DNA of 64,000 bases from CAVPLU01 sp964601325 (GCA_964601325.1 CAZRNA010000002.1:1-64000), one strand, 5' to 3'. Counted from the first letter of the stretch, positions 8,336 to 17,401 are shown. Numbers and translations: made by a program. The notes: generated from the sequence alone by a model not told the origin.

Positions 8336-9025
8336 CTAGTGTTTCTTCTTTCTCAGCCTTCTCCGGACAGGAGCGCTACTGAGTTCCTTCATCGCATCCG
8401 AGGCGACCCATCGGGCTGTGCTTGAATCAATTTGCAGCATCTCCTTGGCAGTCCTCATGGCAGCCTTGTTCAGATTCAAGTTTCTTTTCCCGATGTTCCT
8501 CAACGCCCAGCTCACAGCCTTCTTCACGAAATTACGCTTGTCCGTCGCTCCCCGTTTCACCACTGGGAGTAGCTTGATGAATTCGACGTCCTTTGCGTCC
8601 TTGTCATGCCACGCCAAGCAGGCTAATAGAGCATAAGCCGTCCTTTTGGTGAACTCCTCTTCTCGTTCGGACCAATCCATGACCTTCTTCCAAGCGAGAG
8701 GGCCTTTCTCGAAGAGGTTCTGGCATACTTGATCACATACGTCCCAAGAATTGATATCTCTCACCCAATCCTCCATCTGAGCCTCCGACAACTTGTCAGG
8801 CTCGTCAACCATCGACGCCAGGATCCTCGCTTCAGGTATACCCGTCTCCCACAGCTGAATCGCGAGTTTGTGATCCTTTCCTAGCTCCTTCGACATCTGT
8901 CGCATGTTAGGGATCGATACGCCCAATCTCCTCTCGGTGACCATCCCGAACCGCGCCATTCCTTCCAGCTGATCAGGTCCGGCCTTGGCCTCCAGTCTCC
9001 TGATGACCTCCTCCACGGAAACCAT
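8336..9025 (-). CDS. DNA alkylation repair protein (AlkD family)
   Basis: A 229-residue all-helical protein with HEAT-like repeats typical of the AlkC/AlkD DNA glycosylase family. Characteristic segments are GVSIPNMRQMSKELGKDH (about 33-50), INSWDVCDQVCQNLF (near 90), and the conserved NFVKKAVSWALRNIGKRN near residue 170. Family enzymes remove cationic alkylated bases such as 7-methylguanine without base flipping. The C-terminus is very basic (RRRLRKKKH), fitting DNA contact. It is followed on the same strand, upstream, by a cation antiporter gene with no clear functional link. Confidence 0.82.
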   Translation of the reverse strand: MVSVEEVIRRLEAKAGPDQLEGMARFGMVTERRLGVSIPNMRQMSKELGKDHKLAIQLWETGIPEARILASMVDEPDKLSEAQMEDWVRDINSWDVCDQVCQNLFEKGPLAWKKVMDWSEREEEFTKRTAYALLACLAWHDKDAKDVEFIKLLPVVKRGATDKRNFVKKAVSWALRNIGKRNLNLNKAAMRTAKEMLQIDSSTARWVASDAMKELSSAPVRRRLRKKKH

Positions 9026-9092
9026 TCCTAGTCTTTCCTTCCGATTACTTCCAAGGATTCGTTGGCCTTATCATCCAGTCCAAGGATTGTCT

Positions 9093-10265
9093 CTAGCGTC
9101 TCTTTCTCGGGATCTGCGCAAGCGCTGTGACCAAGGTTGTCGCGATGACGACAGTTCCTGCAACTGGGTAGATGAGCGCTCTCGCAGCACCGGTGGAAAA
9201 CGCCTCACGCGCAATGATAAAACTGAATTCTCCACGTGGAGTCATTCCAATCGCAACCTCATTTGCGTCTTGCCGTCTCGCCGACAGAATCATCCCTAAG
9301 TAGGAACCTGAGTATTTTCCGAATAATGCCAACCCAAGAACAGGCAAGACAACGCTGGCGTTGAGGAATTGTGACGGATCGACAAGCATGCCCATCGAAA
9401 CGAAGAAGATAACGAGGAACAGATCGCGAATTGGGCGTATCTTGTCATGCACAAACTTTGCCCGTTTTCCACGAATGGTGAGCCCCATCAGAAATGCACC
9501 TGTCGCGGCAGAGAACCCTAGCAGGGAGGACAAGACTGCCATGGCAAATCCGAGACTTATCGACAGAAGGAATCCCGCCTCATCCAGATCCATATCAAGC
9601 TGACTAATCCTATCGATCACGCGGGGAGCTACGTAGACTCCCAAGATGAATATGAGACCAATCAACAGAATGCCGCGCATGACCCACGCACCCATCCCCG
9701 ACCATACTGTGGAGCCACCTGACGCGAGACTTGGCAGGAGGGACAAAACGATGACTGCGAGTATGTCCTCGATGATCAACGCGCTCATAATCATACGTAC
9801 ATAGCTCTCGGTGGCGGCTCCACGTTCGTAGAGCATCTTCGCCACGAGAGCGGTGCTACTGACACCGGTAACCCAAGCGAGAAGGATACTTTCGAGAAAT
9901 GACCATCCTAGTATGAAACCGGCAAGTAGTCCCGCAGCGAAAGAAATGGTAATCTCCGTGAGTGAGAAGACAAGGACTCTTGCTTTCATAGTCATAAGTT
10001 TAGCTGGATCAAGTTCGAGTCCGATGATGAATAGAAGCAGGACGATGCCAATCTCTGCCATTCCTTCGATGGTAGTGAGATTCGTGACGAGTCTGAAGGC
10101 GTATGGTCCAATGATCATGCCCGCAATGAGTTGCCCCAGCGCTGCGGGGAGGCGAAGTGCCCAAGCAACCAAACTCAGCGCTAGAGCCGAACCCGCAATG
10201 ATCCCCAGCTCAACTAGAAGCGACATGTCCGTGGGCAAGGCTGGCAGAGACCAATGGTACTCCAT
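9093..10265 (-). CDS. Kef-type (CPA2) cation:proton antiporter
   Basis: About 12 hydrophobic segments and typical CPA2 motifs are visible: LPAALGQLIAGMIIGP near the N-terminus, GLELDPAKLM, TGVSSTALVAKML and GAFLMGL. The protein ends near residue 390 in VTALAQIPRKRR with no C-terminal RCK/TrkA nucleotide-binding domain, so regulation by NAD or glutathione adducts as in KefB/C is not expected. It probably exchanges K+ or Na+ for protons at the cytoplasmic membrane. The ATG at 10265 was chosen; ATG at 10226 is also possible. Confidence 0.85.
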   Translation of the reverse strand: MEYHWSLPALPTDMSLLVELGIIAGSALALSLVAWALRLPAALGQLIAGMIIGPYAFRLVTNLTTIEGMAEIGIVLLLFIIGLELDPAKLMTMKARVLVFSLTEITISFAAGLLAGFILGWSFLESILLAWVTGVSSTALVAKMLYERGAATESYVRMIMSALIIEDILAVIVLSLLPSLASGGSTVWSGMGAWVMRGILLIGLIFILGVYVAPRVIDRISQLDMDLDEAGFLLSISLGFAMAVLSSLLGFSAATGAFLMGLTIRGKRAKFVHDKIRPIRDLFLVIFFVSMGMLVDPSQFLNASVVLPVLGLALFGKYSGSYLGMILSARRQDANEVAIGMTPRGEFSFIIAREAFSTGAARALIYPVAGTVVIATTLVTALAQIPRKRR

Positions 10266-10743
10266 GTTACTTGAAGCTTGAGTTCCTGACTCACACACAT
10301 GACAACTCTATCTCCAAAGAAGGCGAAAACTGAATTGCGGAAGGTTTCAGCTAGCTGTGTTGGGGTATGGTGGCGTCGTCGTTCATGGTGTACGAGCCAC
10401 TTCATCCGGGCGTCGCAATTTGAACCGTCGTCCGCCGACTCGACATGAGCCAGCATGGCAAGGCAGCCTACGAGTAATTCGAACTCGTGCGGAGACAGTA
10501 GAAAACGTCTGCATCTCCGCTCTGCAGCAAAGATCCTACACCAATTTCGCTGCAAACAGAGTGTGTACAATGGTACTCTTCAACCAAGACCGGCTTCTTG
10601 AAGTCGAGGCGGAGGCTGGAGTCCTCTAGTTCCAAGGGAGCTAGCTTGCCTAGACTGAAAACGACTTAACAACAACCTTCGACCTAAGGAGAGCCGAGGC
10701 GTGTAGTCTGAACGTTGAAATTGCGCCACTCTTCTACAGTAGC
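10266..10743. other. Long intergenic region without a supported gene
   Basis: Nearly 480 bases lie between the divergent antiporter and membrane-sensor genes. Open frames of 70-118 codons exist on both strands but have no recognisable domain and unusual composition. A short palindrome with TTCGAA near 10478 is not part of a tRNA. I see no RNA gene or repeat array. Confidence 0.4.
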
Positions 10744-11370
10744 ATGATCTCAGCAGGCCTAGCGTTCAGCATAGCCTACTTGATGCTCAGATCGTTCAGA
10801 GTGACGCAACGGGACTACCTACTCGGTCTTCCGATAGGATTCAGTTTCCTAGCGCTTTCTTACCTGTTCTTCGCGGCATCCGCCGCAGCACCTTCGGTGA
10901 AGGATGTCGCTCGCTGGCTTGACTTGTTCTCCACAACCTATGGATTTGCATTCATAGGGGGAACCTATTTCCTAAGACGTAGGGGTACATCAGGGCCGCT
11001 ATCCAGCTGGCTCTTCTCTCTCGCAGTGCTAGGCATTGTAGTGGTCATCCTTGTGGAAGTTGTCCCGCCGTTTGGAGCGCTTCCCGCTTATCCGGTGACA
11101 GACCAGACCCTCCATATCATCAACCTAGGGCTATTGGGCTACATCATCTTCAGCCTGAACCAGTCGCTGAAGCGAAGTCCACATGAAGTGAACTTCTTGG
11201 TACAAACAGGTTTCATCCTTCTTGCCTTCAGCCAGTACAGCCTCCTGCTCTGGACTTTGGATCAGGGATTCTGGTCGTTTGTACTATCGAACTTGTTCCG
11301 GCTGGCTGGTCTTGTCGCGATCTTGATTGAAGCCGCAGCTGGAGTCACAGGCTCCCGTCATGGAGGATGA
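10744..11370 (+). CDS. Multi-span membrane protein, possible sensor
   Basis: The protein of 208 residues contains about seven hydrophobic segments and almost no soluble loops. It has a basic turn (FLRRRGTSG) after the third segment and a conserved-looking C-terminal part (VNFLVQTGFILLAFSQYSLLLWTLDQGFW). Its stop is directly followed by the ATG of a winged-helix gene, preceded by a GGAGG box, so they are translationally coupled. I infer a membrane sensor paired with a DNA-binding partner. A degraded second copy of both genes lies after NhaP at 12925-13258. Confidence 0.6.
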   Translation: MISAGLAFSIAYLMLRSFRVTQRDYLLGLPIGFSFLALSYLFFAASAAAPSVKDVARWLDLFSTTYGFAFIGGTYFLRRRGTSGPLSSWLFSLAVLGIVVVILVEVVPPFGALPAYPVTDQTLHIINLGLLGYIIFSLNQSLKRSPHEVNFLVQTGFILLAFSQYSLLLWTLDQGFWSFVLSNLFRLAGLVAILIEAAAGVTGSRHGG

Positions 11371-11664
11371 ATGTTGGGCCGAGCCAAAGAACCGAAGAAA
11401 GCCCGTCCGCGATACCGTCCGAAGATTTTCTACGACATCCTATGCTCCATAATTAAACAAGAATCCAACGGCCCCGTGAGAATCACGAGAGTCCAGAATG
11501 AGGTTAATCTTCCGTCAGACCGTTTCCGCGGACATCTCGAGGACATGAAGGCACTGGGACTCGTTAAGTACGGCGAAACTTTGGGCTGCACGGAGAAAGG
11601 CAGGAACTTCGTGTCTGAGTATGAGAAAGTTGCTGAAGTTCTGAAACGCTTCGGATTGGATTGA
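11371..11664 (+). CDS. Archaeal winged-helix DNA-binding protein
   Basis: A 97-residue protein with the archaeal winged-helix pattern: RYRPKIFYDILCSIIKQE (helix 1), ITRVQNEVNLPSDRFRGHLEDMKALGLV (helix-turn-helix, about 38-65) and a wing leading to CTEKGRNFVSEYEKV. This resembles the stand-alone HTH_45-like regulators common in Nitrososphaerota and relatives. It directly abuts the upstream membrane gene with no intergenic base and precedes NhaP by 28 bases, so all three may be one operon. The effector is unknown. Confidence 0.75.
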   Translation: MLGRAKEPKKARPRYRPKIFYDILCSIIKQESNGPVRITRVQNEVNLPSDRFRGHLEDMKALGLVKYGETLGCTEKGRNFVSEYEKVAEVLKRFGLD

Positions 11665-11692
11665 CAACGCCACGGTTGGTCTGTGATACAAA

Positions 11693-12877
11693 ATGGTAAT
11701 TGATATCCTTGTTACTTCACCATTGGCAGCCGTATTCTTCGTCTTCATCCTTTCGTTTGCCGCCGCAATTCTTAGCGAGAAGATGAAGGTCTCATACATC
11801 ACCGTACTGATTGTCATGGGTATTGCTCTATCTTTTCTCAACATTAGCGGCGGGCTCGGCAACATCTCGCTCGACAAGAACTTGATGCTTGGCTTTGTCG
11901 TTCCTCCGCTAATCTTTGAAGCTGCAATGCGAACCCGCTACGAGGTGTTCAAGACAGTTCGAAAGACAGTCGTGGCACTTGCGATCTTCGGCGTACTGAT
12001 CTCTGCTCTAGTAAGCGGTCTTGTTCTGTATCTTGTGTTAGGCTTGCCTCTAGCGATCGCACTCACGCTTGGTATCATAATCGCACCTACGGATCCGGTT
12101 TCTGTTGTCGGCGCATTGAGGAGAATGAGGGCCCCTGAAAGGCTGACAACGATTCTGGAGACAGAGGCGTATTTCAATGACGCGACGGCTGTCATTCTCT
12201 ATCCTGTCGCAATATCTCTAACCTTCAGTCCCATTCAAAGCACAAGCCTATTCGCGTACACTTTCGTGGGCGGGGCAATAGTCGGGCTGCTCGTTTCCGG
12301 TGTAGCGGAACTTCTTTACCGGCAAGTCACGGAACCCATGGCGGAGACTACGTTCACAATCGTGGTCATGTTCGGCTCGTATCTCCTCGCTGAGAGCCTC
12401 CAAGTGTCAGGACTTGTAGCGGTAGCCATCGCTGGCCTATACATGGGAAACCGAACCATGCGAACCGCCATGTCAGAAGAAACGCGAACCACTATGACGA
12501 AATTCTGGGAAGTGGTGACCTTCATGGCCGCCTCTTTCGCTTTCTTGCTCATAGGTCTGAAAGCTGACTTCGAGTTGCTCGTCACCTATCTCCCATTCGT
12601 TGTGGTCGCTTTCCTAGCGATACTCATGGCCAGAGCGCTGAGCGTATACCCGATCGTAGGATTCACGACCCTGCTTGGTGAGAGAGTGCCGCCCTTGTGG
12701 AGAAGAGTGTTGACCTTTGCGGGACTACGCGGAGCAGTTTCGGTTGCTCTGGCGCTGTCTCTGCCACAAAGTGAGTTCAAGGACGTCATAGTCGCAATAA
12801 CATTCGGTGTAGCAATACTGTCGCTTATTGTTCAAGCAGAGGCGCTGCAAGTCTACGTCAAGAGAGTGGAGCTCTAG
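11693..12877 (+). CDS. nhaP: NhaP-type (CPA1) Na+(K+)/H+ antiporter
   Basis: This 394-residue transporter has about 12 membrane segments and CPA1 motifs: IIAPTDPVSVVGALRRM (about 121-137), YFNDATAVILYPVAI with the conserved Asn-Asp pair (near 160), and the C-terminal GLRGAVSVALALSLP. It exchanges monovalent cations for protons. There is no long cytoplasmic C-terminal domain. It is preceded by the membrane-sensor/winged-helix pair and followed by a decayed copy of that pair, which suggests local duplication around the transporter and perhaps cation- or pH-responsive control. Confidence 0.88.
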   Translation: MVIDILVTSPLAAVFFVFILSFAAAILSEKMKVSYITVLIVMGIALSFLNISGGLGNISLDKNLMLGFVVPPLIFEAAMRTRYEVFKTVRKTVVALAIFGVLISALVSGLVLYLVLGLPLAIALTLGIIIAPTDPVSVVGALRRMRAPERLTTILETEAYFNDATAVILYPVAISLTFSPIQSTSLFAYTFVGGAIVGLLVSGVAELLYRQVTEPMAETTFTIVVMFGSYLLAESLQVSGLVAVAIAGLYMGNRTMRTAMSEETRTTMTKFWEVVTFMAASFAFLLIGLKADFELLVTYLPFVVVAFLAILMARALSVYPIVGFTTLLGERVPPLWRRVLTFAGLRGAVSVALALSLPQSEFKDVIVAITFGVAILSLIVQAEALQVYVKRVEL

Positions 12878-12924
12878 CGACTATCTGAACGAAACGCCCG
12901 CGCTACATCTCGACCTCGTGAATC

Positions 12925-13258
12925 ATGACGTTCCAGGCCCTGAAACAGTCCTCACATAAGGTGCACTTCTTGGTGCAGACAGGCTTCATCCTTCTTGCCT
13001 TCGGACAATACAGCTTCTTGCTTTGGACGCTGGACCACGGATTCTGGCCCTTCACCTTGGCAAACGTATTCCGACTTGCTGGCCTGGTGGCGCTCTTGAC
13101 TGAAGCTGCAACCGCCGTTACAGGACCATATCGTGGATGATCATTATTGGGCCATGCGAAAGATGCAAAGAGACTTCGCCAGCACGGGGAAAGGTAGGGA
13201 CTTCGTGAATGAGTACGAGAAAGTTGCTGAAGTCTTGAGACGTTTTGGCCTAGATTAA
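12925..13258 (+). pseudogene. Degraded copy of the membrane-sensor/winged-helix pair
   Basis: Bases 12925-13140 encode a peptide (VHFLVQTGFILLAFGQYSFL and onward) matching about the last 70 residues of the membrane protein at 10744-11370, ending at the same relative stop. The following 118 bases retain only the first few codons of the winged-helix gene (LGHAKDAK) and then, after an internal deletion and frame change, its last part (GKGRDFVNEYEKVAEVL, RRFGLD). The middle DNA-binding part is lost. This is the remnant of a duplicated two-gene unit. Confidence 0.75.
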
Positions 13259-13583
13259 CCTGCCCGCAGTCGTCGGACGACTATGAGCATGATAGCACTA
13301 GCTAGGCCGACGGCGACCACTGGGACATAGTACCCAACAAGGTCACACACAACGAACTTTCCAGCCATCGCAAAATATCAACTATGTCGATACCAAGTAG
13401 TAGGAGAATTGCAGTCACCATAACCGAACTCACGAGTAGAATGTTGAAGGCTGAGCTCTGAAATACTCTCGGAAACGGTTTGTTGCCAGACCAGTGAAGA
13501 ATCCTAGCGAGCACATAGTATGCGAGACCCGTTGTGACAATCATGATGCTGAGCGACGCGTAAACAGAGATATCGTTTGCCAT
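13255..13583 (-). pseudogene. Small membrane protein interrupted by an apparent frameshift
   Basis: From ATG 13583 the frame encodes two hydrophobic spans (SIMIVTTGLAYYVLARIL and NILLVSSVMVTAILLLL) and then runs into unlikely sequence to a stop at 13302. In the next frame an ATG at 13368 opens a peptide with a further span (YYVPVVAVGLASAIMLIVV) and a basic end (RRLRAG), stopping at 13255. Adding one T to the TTTT run near 13373 would join them into one three-span protein of about 109 residues. It could instead be two overlapping genes. No family is recognised. Confidence 0.45.
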
Positions 13584-13714
13584 AGTCGATGGAAAGGTGT
13601 CAATAGAGCTGCTTTCGAAGAGCATTCTCATGAGATATCCAAGCGCGAATGAACGATGAGCAGTATTGGAACGGACTCCACGATAATCATTCAGGTAACC
13701 GGAATACTTACGCA

Positions 13715-13738
13715 GAGTACGTACGTCGAGTACGTACG
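13715..13738. promoter_or_regulatory. Tandem GTACGTAC palindromes in a divergent promoter region
   Basis: The 11-base word GAGTACGTACG occurs twice, at 13715-13725 and 13728-13738, so start to start is 13 bases. Each contains the perfect palindrome GTACGTAC. The pair ends 12 bases before the ATG of the anion/sodium carrier (13751) and lies between two divergent genes. This is the arrangement of an operator, but the binding protein is unknown. Confidence 0.45.
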
Positions 13739-13750
13739 CACTTAGATTGT

Positions 13751-15067
13751 ATGCCAGCAATCGTTCCGAGAACCATGATGCAGATTGCAAGCGAGCAGCT
13801 AGTCGCACTCTTGATCTTCGTAGTGACCTACATTCTACTTGCAACAGAATATCGAGAGGCAACCATCGCGACCATGGCGGGGGTTGCGGCGATATGGGCG
13901 TTCGGGATCCTCACACCTGAGGAAATGATCTCCTATGTTGACATGAATGCGATCGGCCTACTCTTCGGTACGATGATAATGGTTGGAGCCTTGAGTGAAG
14001 CTCACTTCTTTCAATGGCTCGGAGTTGCTGTGGCGAGATTGTGTCGTTATCGCCCAACCCATCTCCTGATCGCCTTCACTCTAATGACAGGCGGCCTCTC
14101 CGCCATTCTGCCAAACGTGACCACAGTCCTATTCATGGTTACAATAACCATCGCGATAACCGAGTTGCTGAAGCTAGATCCAAAACCATACGTCTTCAGT
14201 GAGGTTCTCGCATCTAACATTGGAGGACTCGCCACTCTCATAGGGGATCCCCCTAACATGATGATCGCGACCGCGACAGGCTTTTCCTTTCTCGATTTTC
14301 TGGCTAACCTTGGTTTGATTTCGCTCCTCGCTCTCTTCGTCTCGCTTGCCTACATATGGGATAAGTTCCGAGACAACATGAAGGGTGCGGATGCCTTGTC
14401 AGCACTGCAGGAATCCATGCCACTGCTCAAGATGCCGGATATGAATTCTGATCGACGGCTTCTCTGGATCGGCCTCGCTACGCTCATATGCACGGTGACA
14501 CTCTTCTGTCTGCAGGACATTGTGGGCATCTATCCGACCGCCGTTGCACTCCTCGCCGCCACCGTGCTTCTTTTCGTCGGGGGACGAAAGATGCCCGCCA
14601 TATTGAGAGACGTCGAGTGGAGCACTCTGCTCTTCTTCGGATCACTTTTCATTGTTGTAGGTGCTCTCGAGAAGACAGGTTGGATGGACACAGTTGCCCA
14701 AGGGATCTTGGCTTTCGCTGGGGCAAACACAGTCTACGGCATAAGCGTGGTACTCTGGAGTTTCAGTCTGATGTCAGCCTTCATCAACAACATCCCGTTG
14801 GCCGCCGCCTTTATTCCGGTCCTGAAAACCCTCGGAAACGTTTCTGGACTGAATGTCTATCCTTTCTGGTGGGCCCTCGCAGCTGGAACTGGGCTCGGAG
14901 GAAACGGAACTATCATAGGTGCTTCCTCAAACGTGATCGCAATAGGTCTCGCTCGATCAAAGGGAGTGAGAATCACGTTCGTCGAGTTTGCGAAGATAGG
15001 GATAGTTGTCCTAGTTCTCACGACTCTAGTGGCGAACTCGATTCTACTTCTCAAGTTCTGGGTCTGA
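13751..15067 (+). CDS. ArsB/NhaD-superfamily membrane transporter
   Basis: A transporter of the ion transporter superfamily with about 11-12 spans. Typical features are the pseudo-repeat segments ILPNVTTVLFMVTITIAI and FINNIPLAAAFIPVL, the loop LIGDPPNMMIATATG in the first half, and GNGTIIGASSNVIAIGLA in the second half. These motifs are shared by NhaD, ArsB and P-protein/SLC13-like carriers, so the substrate (Na+/H+, arsenite or a carboxylate) is not fixed. I chose ATG 13751; the open frame extends upstream to 13649 but that part is not membrane-like. Two GTACGTAC palindromes lie just upstream, and a hairpin with a T8 tract follows the gene. Confidence 0.8.
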   Translation: MPAIVPRTMMQIASEQLVALLIFVVTYILLATEYREATIATMAGVAAIWAFGILTPEEMISYVDMNAIGLLFGTMIMVGALSEAHFFQWLGVAVARLCRYRPTHLLIAFTLMTGGLSAILPNVTTVLFMVTITIAITELLKLDPKPYVFSEVLASNIGGLATLIGDPPNMMIATATGFSFLDFLANLGLISLLALFVSLAYIWDKFRDNMKGADALSALQESMPLLKMPDMNSDRRLLWIGLATLICTVTLFCLQDIVGIYPTAVALLAATVLLFVGGRKMPAILRDVEWSTLLFFGSLFIVVGALEKTGWMDTVAQGILAFAGANTVYGISVVLWSFSLMSAFINNIPLAAAFIPVLKTLGNVSGLNVYPFWWALAAGTGLGGNGTIIGASSNVIAIGLARSKGVRITFVEFAKIGIVVLVLTTLVANSILLLKFWV

Positions 15068-15090
15068 CAAGGTAGTCACATTCTCGGATC

Positions 15091-15131
15091 GAGAACATTT
15101 GTACAACCACCCTGAGTTCTCGCTTTTTTTT
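15091..15131 (+). terminator. Hairpin plus T8 transcription terminator
   Basis: GAGAAC at 15091-15096 can pair with GTTCTC at 15116-15121, followed after two bases by eight T residues (15124-15131). It starts 24 bases past the stop of the transporter gene. T-rich tracts are enough for termination in archaea, so this is a good candidate. Confidence 0.6.
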
Positions 15132-15225
15132 CCACAAGAGAGGTAATATAGCTGCTATGCCAAAAGTCACAAGATCTGGGAACTGTATCGCCGAAGCTAT
15201 TCCGTAGACTAGTAGTCTTGGCAAG

Positions 15226-15945
15226 ATGCTCGAAATGAAAGAATGTGAACTCATTATCCAGAAAGCTTTGAGGGAAGAACGATCTTCCTTGCTGATAGAC
15301 GAGGCTTACCGAATATGCAACCTTCATCACATCCCTACACCAAAATTCCAAGTGGTCATCCGTTTGCATGAGGCCGTTGAGAAGGTAAACGAAATTAGAT
15401 ATCCCGTAGCTTTGAAGATCATTTCTCCTCAGATTCTACACAAATCGGACGTAGGTGGAGTCGTCCTGAACGTCGGGAATGAGAAGGACCTCAGGACGGA
15501 ATATGAAAAGCTGGTTGCGGAAGTCAACAGGAGAGAACCGTCAGCGAAGATCACAGGAGTTCTAGTTGAAAAAATGATGGTTCCTTCGACCGAGGTTATA
15601 GTTGGAGGAATAAGAGACAGCCAATTTGGCCCCGCGGTCATGTTTGGAATGGGGGGCATGTTCACCGAGGTGTACGATGATGTCGCATTCCGCGTAGCCC
15701 CCATCGACAGAGTAGATGCTCTGAACCTGATTCATGGACTAAAAGGGTCGAAAGTACTAGAGGGAATCAGAGGAAAGCCCCCAGCAGACCTAGATTCGGT
15801 AATCAACGTGTTGACCAACGTTTCAGACCTAATGATGGAACATGATGCGATAACCCAGCTGGACCTGAACCCAGTGATCGTTTATTCAGACGCAGTTTGC
15901 GCTGTCGACTCTCGGATCATTCTAAGCGAAACAGGAGATATCTAG
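15226..15945 (+). CDS. acdB: ADP-forming acetate/acyl-CoA synthetase, beta subunit
   Basis: The 239-residue protein has the ATP-grasp fold of the ACD beta subunit: PVALKIISPQILHKSDVGGV (about 65-84), GVLVEKMMVPSTEVIVGG, FGPAVMFGMGGMFTEV and the C-terminal QLDLNPVIV. With the alpha subunit it converts acyl-CoA, ADP and phosphate to acid, ATP and CoA, the usual archaeal route of energy conservation from sugar or amino-acid fermentation. It is followed after one base by the alpha gene. Substrate range, acetyl or branched, cannot be told. Confidence 0.9.
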   Translation: MLEMKECELIIQKALREERSSLLIDEAYRICNLHHIPTPKFQVVIRLHEAVEKVNEIRYPVALKIISPQILHKSDVGGVVLNVGNEKDLRTEYEKLVAEVNRREPSAKITGVLVEKMMVPSTEVIVGGIRDSQFGPAVMFGMGGMFTEVYDDVAFRVAPIDRVDALNLIHGLKGSKVLEGIRGKPPADLDSVINVLTNVSDLMMEHDAITQLDLNPVIVYSDAVCAVDSRIILSETGDI

Positions 15946-15946
15946 C

Positions 15947-17401
15947 ATGGACCTAGACCCCTTCTTCAAGCCCAAGTCCGTTGCGGTGATCGGAGCTTCC
16001 AGGGAACCCCGAAAGTTTGGCCATGTCATCTTCAAGAACTTCGTGGAATCTGAATTCAAAGGGAAGGCGTATCCGGTCAACCCGAAAGCCGAGAGCATAC
16101 TGGGTCTCAAGACATACCCTAGTGTGAAGGAAGTCCCATCTGAATTGGATCTGGCAGTGATCGCAGTCCCAGCACCAATGGTTCCTCCTATAATCGATGA
16201 ATGCTTGTCGAAGGATGTCAAAGCAGCAATAATAATCTCCGGAGGATTCAAAGAGGCTGACGAGAAAGGAGAAGAACTTGAGCTTGAAATCAGGGAAAAG
16301 ATCAGAGATAGCGGGCTAAGGATCATTGGTCCAAACTGCATAGGAGTATACGACCCAACAAGCCACATAGACACGCTGTTTCTGCCTCGATACAGGTTGA
16401 GACGACCGAAGCAAGGCCCAATAGCCTTCATATCGCAAAGTGGCGCCTTCGGTTCCGCGGTACTCGACTGGGCCGCTTCTCAGGATATTGGGATCAGCAA
16501 ATTCATCAGTATTGGAAACAAAATCGACGTGGATGAAGTTGACCTATTAGACTATCTAGTCGACGACTCGTTGACAAAGTGCATCACGGTTTATGTAGAA
16601 AGCATAAGCCGAGGCAGAGAGTTTCTCGAGGCATCGTCCAGAGTCGCCAAGAATAAACCCTTGATCGTGTTGAAGGGAGGTGTGACGAACGAGGGAGCCA
16701 GCGCATCCCTATCCCACACGGGGTCTCTCGCAGGATCTGCAAAGGTTTGTGCCGGGGCGTTCAAGCAGGCCGGGGTAGTACAAGCGCAAACTGTAGACGA
16801 ACTGCTCGATTACGCGCGAACGCTCGCATATCAGCCGCTACCTAAAGATCAGAAGGACATCGCCATAGTTACCAACGGAGGAGGATTCGGAGTAATAAGC
16901 ACCGATGAGGCTTCAGGGCTCGGCCTTAAGTTGGCGAAATTCAATCCGGAGACCGTGAGAACTCTAAGGGAAAAGCTGCCGGAATACGCGACAGTGCATA
17001 ACCCGTTAGACCTCGTAGGTGACGCTGACGTAGAGCGTTACAGGTCGGCATTGGGCGCCGTTTCATCAGACCCGAACGTTGGAATAATCCTTGTAATCGT
17101 GCTTCTTCAAACATCCTTCATTGAATCTGACGTAGTTGACGCCATAACCGAATCCCAAGTAACCTACGGCAAGCCGACAGTCGTGTGCACTATTGGAGGG
17201 GAGTTCACTCAGATACTGGTCAAAATGCTGGAAGAGAATCGAATACCTTCGTACCCGACTCCTGAGAGAGCCGTTAACGCGATAAACGCTTTGATTCAGT
17301 ACGCCAAAGCTCTTGAAGACATAAACAAGAAACAGCAATTGAACGAGCGCGGAACAGCACAGGCCGATCGAGTGACGAAACGGAACACAACTTGCCGTTG
17401 A
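15947..17401 (+). CDS. acdA: ADP-forming acetate/acyl-CoA synthetase, alpha subunit
   Basis: The N-terminal CoA-binding Rossmann domain starts SVAVIGASREPRKFG (about 11-25). Two succinyl-CoA ligase-like domains follow, with GPIAFISQSGAFGSAVLDWA and the segment SASLSHTGSLAG, whose His is the expected phosphohistidine. AIVTNGGGFGVISTDEA and HNPLDLVGDAD mark the C-terminal domain. The length of 484 residues fits the separate alpha subunit. The last 20 residues are hydrophilic and not conserved-looking. It is co-transcribed with the beta gene and lies immediately upstream of a GH130 gene on the same strand, linking ATP formation to sugar breakdown in context. Confidence 0.9.
   Translation: MDLDPFFKPKSVAVIGASREPRKFGHVIFKNFVESEFKGKAYPVNPKAESILGLKTYPSVKEVPSELDLAVIAVPAPMVPPIIDECLSKDVKAAIIISGGFKEADEKGEELELEIREKIRDSGLRIIGPNCIGVYDPTSHIDTLFLPRYRLRRPKQGPIAFISQSGAFGSAVLDWAASQDIGISKFISIGNKIDVDEVDLLDYLVDDSLTKCITVYVESISRGREFLEASSRVAKNKPLIVLKGGVTNEGASASLSHTGSLAGSAKVCAGAFKQAGVVQAQTVDELLDYARTLAYQPLPKDQKDIAIVTNGGGFGVISTDEASGLGLKLAKFNPETVRTLREKLPEYATVHNPLDLVGDADVERYRSALGAVSSDPNVGIILVIVLLQTSFIESDVVDAITESQVTYGKPTVVCTIGGEFTQILVKMLEENRIPSYPTPERAVNAINALIQYAKALEDINKKQQLNERGTAQADRVTKRNTTCR

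Noticed and set aside
10470..10495. tRNA T-arm-like sequence with TTCGAA
   Set aside because: It is a local palindrome; acceptor, D and anticodon stems cannot be built around it.
10357..10629. 90-codon open frame on the plus strand in the intergenic gap
   Set aside because: Composition is Arg-rich and irregular with no domain; no start signal was seen.
13649..13750. Longer N-terminus for the ArsB/NhaD-like carrier
   Set aside because: The added residues are hydrophilic, overlap the GTACGTAC operator and do not resemble the family.
15051..15254. 67-codon hydrophobic frame on the minus strand
   Set aside because: It overlaps the hairpin-T8 terminator and both flanking plus-strand genes; probably chance.
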